Positions 54,673 through 62,459 of a DNA stretch of 64,000 nt are shown piece after piece (the stretch's first letter is position 1; each line of letters opens with the position of its first letter). Position numbers and translations under genes: made by a program. A model generated the notes under the pieces. The model made no database searches and was not told where the DNA came from. It saw nothing but the letters and a program-made list of their open reading frames with translations. Origin of the DNA: Selaginella moellendorffii (lineage: Eukaryota; Streptophyta; Lycopodiopsida; Selaginellales; Selaginellaceae); the NCBI RefSeq assembly GCF_000143415.4, contig NW_003314357.1:455795-519794 (forward strand). The letters are read 5' to 3'.

Positions 54673-57590
54673 GAACGAGTGGAACAAGGATGTGAACGAG
54701 AACGAAGAGGAGGATGAGATGAGCGGCGAGGGATGGGAGATAGAGAAAAAGAATGAGGACTGGGACGAGAAGGATAGCGGCGGTGGAAGTCCTGAACAAG
54801 GTCAGGAGAATGAATCAGGTTGTCCGCAGGTTCCCAAGTGCGTTCCTCAGGTCCGTAACCCTTCCAGTCCACCAGATAGTAGAGTTTAGATCGTGAAATC
54901 TTGGAATCAAGGATGTCCTGAACCTCGTACTCAGACCCATCCTCGAGCTGCACTGGTGGAGGCGGAGGAATGACCCGATTTGGAATAGGACTGGGAATAT
55001 AAGGCTCAAGGAGAGAGGAGTGAAAAACGGGGTTAATTTGATATGAGGAGGGAAGTGCAAGGCGATAAGTGACAGGATTAATGATGGCAGTGATAGGGAA
55101 AAGACCAAGGCGTTTGAAATCGAGTTTTGGACAGGGCCTGGTGGTGGAGATATTTCGCCTGAGGAGCCAGACTTTATCCCCGATATTGTAAGGGGGACAA
55201 TCCTGACGATGGACATTGGCAAATGTTTTATGAGATTCCTGAGCACGATGGAGGTGGAAGGAGATGGAGTTGTGGATTTCCTGAAGGTTGGAGAGAAATG
55301 TTTCAGAGCGGGGATTTGAACGAGAGGATTCAGATGGAGAAGGAAGTGAGAGATTGAATCGGGGATTTCGGCCAGAGTTCGCAAAGAAGGGGGAAACTCG
55401 AAGAGAGGAGTGAACAGAGTTGTTATAGGAGAACTCAGCAAGGGGAAGGATATCGAACCAGTTATCCTGATGATAGTTGATGAAGCACCTCAAGAATTGT
55501 TCCAATGTCTGAATCGTTCGCTCGGACTGCCCATCAGTTTGAGGATGATATGCCGAAGAGAGGTTGGCCTTCACTCCAAGCAACTGCAAAAACCGTTGCC
55601 AGAAATGAGAGATGAACTGAGGCCCCCGATCCGAAACCACATCTATAGGAATCCCATGAAGTCGGAAAATTTCCCTGAATACCAGTTTTGCCATGTCCTC
55701 GCCCGAAAACTCCTTGGTACATGGCAAGAAGTGCGCCATCTTTGTGAAGCGATCCACCACGACTAAAATGCTGTTGAAGCCTCCAGAACTCGGAAGATCA
55801 CTCAAGAAATCCATGGAGATGGATTCCCAAGGACCTGAAGGGACCGGAAGGGAACGAAGCAAACCTGAAGGAAGGTGGCGAGGTACCTTATTCCGGGCAC
55901 AAGTGTCACAGGAGGTAACAAAAGCTTTGATGTAGTCGTCCATGTGAGGCCACCAAAAGTCCCGTGCAACTAGCTCATAAGTTTTCGCAATGCCGAAGTG
56001 ACCAGCAGTCGGGCTATCGTGGCACGCCATCAGGATCAACCTTCGAGCATCACCTTCAGGAACGTAAAGCTGCTCCCCACGGTACAATAAGCCATCTAAG
56101 AACTCGAACTCGTCAAATCGCCGGCAGTCGGGAGTCACTGGGTGTCCAGCCTGAAGATGGGGAAAAATGTCGCTAGCGAGATCATCGGATTGAAGATCGT
56201 TTCTGATTGCATCCATCAAGGAGGAGTCCTGAGGGGCCAGGGAAATTGCCATAACTTGAAGCCGATCAGGACCGAGGATAACTTGATCCTGTTGATCGAA
56301 GGCAGGATTACCAGGCCTGAGACTGAGATAGGAGCGCCTTGAAAGAGCATCAGGAAGGCCTTGAAACTTTCCAGGTCTGTACTTGATAACAAAGTCAAAC
56401 CGACTCAGGAATTGTGCCCACCTTGCTTGACGACGGCTTAAAACTCGGGAAGTGGCAAAGTACTCGAGATTTTTGTGATCCGTCCAGACTGTTGTTTGAT
56501 GGCTCGCTCCCTCCAAGAAACGGCGCCACTCTTCAAAGGAATCCACGATGGCAAGAAGCTCCTTGTTGTGGATTTCGTAATTGATCTCCGCAGGCTGGAA
56601 TTTCCGAGAATGGAAAGCGACCGGATGAAGTTCGTGATCCGCTCCGAGTTGAGATAGCACAGCACCAATGGCAAAGTCGGAGGCGTCAGCCTCGATGAAG
56701 AAAGGTTGTGAGGAATCAGCATGGATCAAGACAGGAGCAGAACTGAAGGCCGCCTTGAGTGTGTCAAAAGCCTGCTGGGCAGCAGCAGACCAAGAGAAGG
56801 GAACATCCTTGCGAGTGAGATGTGTGAGAGGAAGGACAATGTCAGAGTAGTGATCAATGAATTTGCGGTAGAAGTTGGTGAAGCCAAGGAAAACCTGAAC
56901 GTCTGACATTGATTGTGGAGGCTCCCATTCGAGAATAGTCTTGACTTTTGCAGGATCCATCGTGATACCCTCAGGAGTGACAATGTACCCAAGGAACTCC
57001 ACAGACTGCTGATCAAAGGAACATTTCTCAAGCTTCGCGTATAGGCCGTGTTCTCGCAGCTTCGCTAGCACCTTGCGAACATGTTCGTCATGCTCCTCCT
57101 GAGTTTTTGAGTAGATGAGGATGTCATCGAGGTAGACGATCACCATCTGATCAAGAAACTCCCGAAAAACGTCGTTCGCCATGTGTTGGAAAACCGCTGG
57201 AGCATTTGTCAAGCCAAATGGCATGACAGTGTACTCGAAGTGGCCATAGCGGGTTCGGAACGCAGTCTTCCATTCATCACCAGGCCGGATCCGGATCAGG
57301 TTGTATGCTCCACGGAGGTCGATCTTGGTGAAGAAGCGGGCACCGCCGAGGCGTTCCAACAGGTCCGAGATCAGGGGCAGCGGATAACGGTTCCGAACAG
57401 TCACCTTGTTCAAACCTCGGTAGTCGATGACTAGCCGCAAGCTCCCATCCTTCTTCTTGACAAAGAAGACAGGCGCTCCAGCCGGGGACTGCGAATGCTG
57501 AATGTAGCCCGAGGCAAGGTTCTCATCCACGTACTCTTTGAGGGCCTTAAGCTCGGACGGGGATAACCCGTAGATAGGCCCCACGGAGGT
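54669..57590 (-). CDS. Element B pol: RT, RNase H, integrase, chromodomain (~971 aa)
   Basis: One uninterrupted frame. RT, residues ~1-260: APVFFVKKKDGSLRLVIDYR, MPFGLTNAPAVFQ, YLDD at 151-154. RNase H, ~290-410, with D300, E342 and D369. Integrase: HHCC finger H522, H529, C559, C562, then the DD35E triad D592, D652, E688. The C-terminal chromodomain, ~886-938 (YEVQDILDSKISRSKLYYLV, DWKGYGPEERTWEP), is intact and would guide integration to marked chromatin. All catalytic residues are present. The frame has no ATG at its start. It would normally continue from the upstream gag-protease frame, from which it is separated by one missing base in a CCCC run (57,579-57,582, plus strand). The start given is where the frame becomes recognisable. 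Confidence 0.93.
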   Translation of the reverse strand, partial: TSVGPIYGLSPSELKALKEYVDENLASGYIQHSQSPAGAPVFFVKKKDGSLRLVIDYRGLNKVTVRNRYPLPLISDLLERLGGARFFTKIDLRGAYNLIRIRPGDEWKTAFRTRYGHFEYTVMPFGLTNAPAVFQHMANDVFREFLDQMVIVYLDDILIYSKTQEEHDEHVRKVLAKLREHGLYAKLEKCSFDQQSVEFLGYIVTPEGITMDPAKVKTILEWEPPQSMSDVQVFLGFTNFYRKFIDHYSDIVLPLTHLTRKDVPFSWSAAAQQAFDTLKAAFSSAPVLIHADSSQPFFIEADASDFAIGAVLSQLGADHELHPVAFHSRKFQPAEINYEIHNKELLAIVDSFEEWRRFLEGASHQTTVWTDHKNLEYFATSRVLSRRQARWAQFLSRFDFVIKYRPGKFQGLPDALSRRSYLSLRPGNPAFDQQDQVILGPDRLQVMAISLAPQDSSLMDAIRNDLQSDDLASDIFPHLQAGHPVTPDCRRFDEFEFLDGLLYRGEQLYVPEGDARRLILMACHDSPTAGHFGIAKTYELVARDFWWPHMDDYIKAFVTSCDTCARNKVPRHLPSGLLRSLPVPSGPWESISMDFLSDLPSSGGFNSILVVVDRFTKMAHFLPCTKEFSGEDMAKLVFREIFRLHGIPIDVVSDRGPQFISHFWQRFLQLLGVKANLSSAYHPQTDGQSERTIQTLEQFLRCFINYHQDNWFDILPLAEFSYNNSVHSSLRVSPFFANSGRNPRFNLSLPSPSESSRSNPRSETFLSNLQEIHNSISFHLHRAQESHKTFANVHRQDCPPYNIGDKVWLLRRNISTTRPCPKLDFKRLGLFPITAIINPVTYRLALPSSYQINPVFHSSLLEPYIPSPIPNRVIPPPPPVQLEDGSEYEVQDILDSKISRSKLYYLVDWKGYGPEERTWEPADNLIHSPDLVQDFHRRYPSRPSPHSFSLSPIPRRSSHPPLRSRSHPCSTRS

Positions 57591-58298
57591 GACGCTCCTT
57601 CCTGTAAATCAATGGGACAATCATAAGGCCGATGAACAGGCAGTACACTAGCTTTTTTCTTGTCAAACACATCCCCAAAATCATGATACTTCTCAGGAAG
57701 ACTGACAGGAGAAACATGCAAAGCAAAAAGAAAAAGAGGTTCTTCATGAAGGAGTTCTTTCATAGTGATTGTGGAGATAGGAGGAGGAGTACGACTAAAT
57801 GGAATGATGAGACGAGGATACTGTCCAGTGTAAGATGGAAGAGAGAAAAAAGAAGAGGATGAAAACTGCGTAGAGTCAGGAACAGAACCCCGACTTGAGT
57901 TTAGGGAACTTTTCCTGATTCGGACTCGATGAACACCAGGGGAAGCCGTGGGAGATGGTGATGTGGGAGAGATGAGCTGTAAGTCCTTCCAACAAATCTG
58001 AGGCTGATGTAGTTGGAACCAAGGAAGACCGAGCACCACAGAGGAAGACTTGCTGTTGATGATGTTGAAGTGCAAAGATCAGCTCCATTTGATTCAAAAA
58101 TCCACGAAGCTCCGAACGCTTGCCTGAAAATTTCGCCGGGAAACTCACCTTCGGTTCAGGAACTTTGCTGGATCCTTGAGCCGAAAGTGAAGCAAGCTCC
58201 TGCTGCATGCGAAGAAGGGTCGCCTTCAGCTCGGTATTCTCAGACTGGATTTTTGCAAGGACTTCGGCAAAGAAATCAGGATGGCTTGGAGACTCCAT
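57591..58298 (-). pseudogene. Element B gag-protease remnant with internal deletion
   Basis: Begins at the ATG at 58,298 (MESPSHPDFFAEVLAKIQSE), has a coiled-coil-like stretch (ENTELKATLLRMQQELASLS) and the start of the gag core (PAKFSGKRSELRGFLNQMEL). Near 58,080 it jumps, out of frame, to the end of the protease (SSSVVLGLPWFQLHQPQICW) and the protease-RT linker (HRPYDCPIDLQEGASPPWG). The rest of gag, any CCHC knuckle and the catalytic DSG of protease are absent. With the one-base frame break before RT, the element cannot make its own particles. Confidence 0.85.
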
Positions 58299-58378
58299 TG
58301 GCAAGAAGAAAGAAAAGAAAGGGGGGAAAAGACAAAGGCAATCAAATAATCAAAACAAGCTAAAAGAAAAGCAAAAAA

Positions 58379-58395
58379 CACAATCTGAATCAAAC
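58379..58395 (-). other. Self-complementary primer-binding site of element B
   Basis: Two bases inside the 5' LTR the sense strand reads TTGATTCAGATTGTG. It is the exact complement (15 of 15) of CACAATCTGAATCAA, which lies inside the LTR at 58,500-58,486, 30 bp after the start of the TATATATA box. It does not look like a tRNA 3' end. This is the arrangement of Tf1-type self-primed elements. Confidence 0.85.
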
Positions 58396-58783
58396 TGTCA
58401 AGACCCCCAACAAGATCAAGACTGGAAAATGCTAAAGACAAAGAGAAAAAGCTAGTGAAAACAAAGAAGAGGCCTTAGACTGGTGTTGATTCAGATTGTG
58501 GAGAAATGGAACAAGGCTAACCTATATATACTATAGGTTGATGAAGCTCCACCACTCTTGGATCGAGGACAGCCTAAATACAGCTGAGGTCGAGGAGGCG
58601 CCACATCATCATCAGGAATGTGGCTCGAGACTCAGGAATCGGGAAGTGTCTCGAGAGTCAGGAAATAGGGAAGTGTCTCGAGAGTCAGGAATAGAGAAGT
58701 GTCTCGAGAGTCAGGAATGTGGTCTGCAGGTCAGGAATCCGGCGAGAGTCAGGAATGTGGCAAGAATTGGGGGATTCCTGACA
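58396..58783 (-). repeat. 5' LTR of element B with TATA box and predicted transcript start
   Basis: On the sense strand a TATATATA box (58,530-58,523) is followed 30 bp later by CACAATCTGAATCAA (58,500-58,486), the predicted 5' end of the RNA. U3 holds the repeated TCTCGAGAGTCAGGAAT-type units (58,606-58,751), possible enhancer repeats. Confidence 0.9.
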
Positions 58784-58788
58784 GTTTT

Positions 58789-59535
58789 CACCTTTTATCC
58801 TATAGTGATTTATTATAGGATAACCATGAAACGGAACCTAAAGCTTTTATATGCCACATATCACATATAATATGCCACATGCTATGTGTCCAAAGATAGC
58901 AAAGTGGAACTTGAGTTTCAAAGCCTTGGGCCACTAAATGAAGGTATGGAGCTAAACTCCCAAGCTTACAACTAAGGAGCAAAAGAACCAGAGCACACAG
59001 TAATTCCTGAGTGTTCAGCCCAAACAATTAAGGGATAAGAGTACGGAGCGATATTCAGTTTTAAAGTTTCTAGCATCCCAATGCTAAGACTAGTACACAA
59101 AATAGAGCCAAATAGAGTTTGGCACTATTTCAACATACCGGTGGCTTAAAGTGAGGATATGGGTACTCCATCAGCTAATATAGTATGGAACTTAGGCTTA
59201 GACTCAATCTGTCTGGATATAAAACAAAGATAAGCATGTAAATAGAAGCTAAACTATGCCTTAGATTGATCGGCCATACCTAACTTACCCACTATCTTTA
59301 CTATACATTTAGAACCCCCTACACCCCCCTTGAGGAAGGTATGCTTTGGGATTTCACCCTTAATACTAAGAGTTAATCTTTGGATAAGTTTGAAACTTAT
59401 TAAATATAGAATGGTGCTAGATTGTACATTTGAATATAGGAACAACACCATCGTATTCAGAATGATCTCTATATTTCATAGATATGCCAAATTAGCAATT
59501 CTAGACACTTTCATAAATAGCCAATAGGACCAAAT
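58789..59535 (-). repeat. R1 LTR piece right of element B
   Basis: Matches 13,590-14,280 in the same orientation: ATAGTGATTTATTATAGGAT, CCACATGCTATGTGTCCAAAG, the C-rich CCCCCTACACCCCCCTTGAGG at ~59,316, and TTTCATAAATAGCCAATAGG. It is the target into which element B inserted, together with part of 54,101-54,269. Confidence 0.6.
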
Positions 59536-60960
59536 AGAACTGTTAAAGTGTGGCACCTCAATCCACCTCTTCTCTATGGCTTTACTCACGTCCTAATCTT
59601 TCTCTCTCCAGGGTACAAAGCACAGAACCCTTGATATTTCACCCTTACAAAGCTTTTATATAACCATTTGAAATATTCTCTCCCTCTCTCAAAATGCCCA
59701 CAACTATAATTGGGGTGTAGGAGTAGGAGTGAGAGTAAGGAGAGTAGGAGTAAGAGTTGGAGTAAAAGTAAGAGGAAGAGGAATAGGAGTGGGAGCAGGA
59801 GTAAGAGTAAATTGCTACAACTACAGCAGGTGACTATGGTGGATTGTTACAAGCTCTAATGTGGCGAGAATCCATAACCAAACTGAAGAAGTCTGATGCC
59901 AAGAGCTGGTAACTGCTGCAAATGGTAGAAACAAGAAAAGACAAAAGAAAAGAAAAGAAAGAGAAAATGCTATAAAGGTGAAAAAGAAAATGGAGTGTGA
60001 AGTTCTAGGTTGGGAAAACCACATGGGAAAAACTCTAAACCAAGACTGGATGCTCAAGTCAAGAAACGTGAAAAAGAGAGAAAAATAAAGAAAAAGAAGA
60101 AAAAAGAAGGAAAACAAGGCACGAACCCAAACTCTAGCCTCATAAGTCCCCAAACTGCCAAAAAGTTCCTTGAACATGCCTAACTCACCCCTAAAGTTCT
60201 AGGGAAGAAAGTGAAAGAGATGAAGATTGTGGCCCAAAAGGTGATGGGATGAGTGGAATGAAGGCCGCATTATGGTAGATGATAGAGAAAAAGACTATGC
60301 GTGATGTGATGTAACAAGATTGGAAGTAACAGCTAATATGCCATCAGAATTTAATGTAGTGCATGGTGCAACCCAAGATGAAATGGCTTTTATGGCTAAA
60401 CACAGCTAGAAGTAGATGGATTGAGGATTTTTGTCTGCTCCATTGATGAGTGTTTGGATGCCTGCAAGCCCAACCGACTGAAGAAAAGAGTTGGATTGTC
60501 CTTGGATTTGCCGCAAGTTTTTATGTTGTGATGGTTTGAGTTGTATCTTTTGTCTCTGACGTCCAAAAAATGTGATTTTTGTTGCGTTGTATTGTTGAAA
60601 GTCTTCCAGATAGAGTGATGTTGAAAGATCCCAAATAACATATATGCATGGTGTGGAAATGATGAAAAACCGAGAGGGTATTTGTGATGATGGAATGCAG
60701 TGATTGTGAAAGTGAATAGAGTGATGATTTATGAATGTAAGTGGATGGAAATGAAGAAAAGGATGTATTCCTGAAAGTGATAGAGACAAAAACCTGGGAA
60801 CCAAGGGGAAAGGCCAAAAGATGAACAAACTCCCAGACGAGTGGAGTTAAGGCCATCTCAAGGCTGAAATCCAAGCTTGAGCTTGTGTTGGTACCTGATA
60901 AGACATGAGAAACAAGTGAAAACAACAAAGAAAAGAAAAGAAAATGAAAAGAAAGGAAAG
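59536..60960. other. Purine-rich non-coding region, probably 3' part of element C
   Basis: No convincing gene. It contains a TATA-like TTTTATATAACC at ~59,650 (plus), a hexamer repeat at 59,716-59,811 and purine-rich stretches near 59,930-60,120 and 60,920-60,960. It lies where the 3' untranslated region and LTR of the minus-strand element C would be, but I could not find LTR ends. Confidence 0.4.
59716..59811. repeat. Degenerate GGAGTA hexamer minisatellite
   Basis: About sixteen imperfect units of GGAGTA/GAGTAA/GAGTGA, almost all purine with regular T. Slippage-prone. Confidence 0.8.
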
Positions 60961-62160
60961 AGGTCACCAGATGGCCTTGAGGTGGCTGTGGTTATGAGCA
61001 TGGGGAAGCTCATGACCATCCTCAATGTTGAGCAAAGTTTCCTTGCCCTTTCCATAGGGTGCTTGCTGCAACATGGCCTTGAGCTTGAGAAAGCCATCAT
61101 TGGAGAGAGGGAGGGTGAGATCTCCAGCGCCCTCCACTCACAAGGAGGCAGGCATGACAAATTTGCTTGCATCAACCTCACCTCCCGTGGTGCCAGGACT
61201 GCCTCATCAAATTGAAGGCAGAGCCTAGGTGTAAGAACCATGACCAAGACACTATTGGATGAAGAATGATCCCTACCACCTCAGAGAGAATTTGAGTGGT
61301 GGATTAAAGTAAGTGGTCATGCCATTGGTGAGGATGATCAGCCATTAGCTTGCCAAGGATGAACTTTAAGGTCTTGTTGGAGGACTCTACCTGGCCGTTC
61401 GCTTAAGGGAAATGGCTATTACTCAAAGTGTGTTGAACGTCCAACCTTTCCATGAGATGCTCAACAACTTGGCCCAAGAATGCTCCTCCACAATTGGAAA
61501 TGAAGACTACTGGGATGCCGAATCTGCAAAAAATTGATTCATAGAGGAACTTTGCTGTGGAAAGTTGATCTGCATATTAAAGAGGAACTGCTTCCACCCA
61601 CATTTGCACACAGTTTCTCTTTAATGGATAAGAGTTGAGAATCTCTTTTCTCTTTGCATTATGTGGCTGGATTCCATCACAAAAGATATCAAAACAGAGG
61701 AGGCAGCCTTTGGTGATGCCGAACTTACACTTCACCGGGTTGAGAACGAATTGATGATGTCAGCAATGGAGGAAAACTTGCTCCAAGTGGTGAAGGTGGT
61801 CATCAAATGTGGTGGAGGCCAGGCAGAGATCGTCCATGTATACTTGAAGAGTGTCCCTCAGAATATCATGGAATGCATAAGTCATAAACCGCTGGAATAT
61901 GGCTCCTACATTGCAAAGCCCGAATGGCAACACATTGTATGCAAATACCCTCTAAGGTGTCTTGAATGCTTTGAGCTCACGACCATCTAGATGGATGAAA
62001 GTTGGTTATAGCCCAAGAACCCATCCATAAAAGAGTAGAAGTGACGGCCTACTAACTCATCAATGACAGAGTCCACAAAAGGCATGGGAAAATGATCTCG
62101 TAGTGCAAAACTGATATCACAAATTGCTTGTTATAATTATGGCAGATTTTTTTCTATGTA
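60961..62160 (-). pseudogene. Element C: decayed Ty3/gypsy RT-integrase relic
   Basis: Minus-strand frames in pol order. RT start DHFPMPFVDSVIDELVGRHF and YSFMDGFLGYNQL near 62,110-61,990. LPFGLCNVGAIFQRFMTYAF and VYMDDLCLAS (YMDD active site) near 61,940-61,800. After a deletion, the integrase core WVEAVP, AKFLYESIFCRFGIPVVFIS, then ANGQVESSNKTLKF near 61,610-61,370. C-terminal LLNIEDGHELPHAHNHSHLK near 61,040-60,975, typical of gypsy polyprotein ends. RNase H and the integrase zinc finger are missing. Several stops and frameshifts. It differs in lineage from A (FLDD) and B (YLDD, chromodomain). Confidence 0.75.
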
Positions 62161-62279
62161 TACTCCAAGATGTAGAAGCAATGAATTTTAAAAATAATTT
62201 ACTTATTTATTCAATTTAACTAATTAAATAAAGGCAAAGACATCAACTTTAAAGTCCTTGAGCAACAAAAAAGAAAGAT

Positions 62280-62459
62280 ATTCCAACTTTATTCACCCTC
62301 CTTTTATCACTGGTTAGGGGTATTTAACGTTACCATTTTACTTTAAAGTATGATATTTCTTAGGGTTCTTTAATGTTTTGAACGAGGCGGGAGCTTTGAT
62401 CGTCGATCGCGGCGGCGAGCAATGTGAAGGAGTGGAATGCGGGTAAGAGAAGAGGGTTG
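62280..62459. promoter_or_regulatory. Upstream region of the RNase H-domain gene, duplicated at 41,760
   Basis: TTAAAGTATGATATTTCTTAGGGTTCTT is shared with the copy at ~41,835. It includes AGGGTT, the reverse telo-box core. This shows that the duplication took the promoter as well. Confidence 0.45.

Larger units (their letters stand above)
54270..58783 (-). mobile_element. Element B: young Ty3/gypsy chromovirus with self-priming-type PBS
   Basis: A 4,514-bp element on the minus strand. The two LTRs are 388 bp each (54,270-54,657 and 58,396-58,783), with TGTCA...TGACA ends and a single difference seen by eye. Both sides are flanked by GTTTT (54,265-54,269 and 58,784-58,788), a 5-bp target duplication. 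The insertion site is an R1 LTR. The pol frame is long and intact and ends in a chromodomain. Most of gag and the protease active site are missing. The primer site is not tRNA-like but complements the LTR's own predicted transcript start. The near-identical LTRs indicate recent insertion. Confidence 0.95.

Noticed and set aside
60858-61247. 129-codon minus-strand frame as a gene
   Set aside because: It is a shifted reading of element C's polyprotein end; the correct frame gives LLNIEDGHELPHAHNHSHLK.
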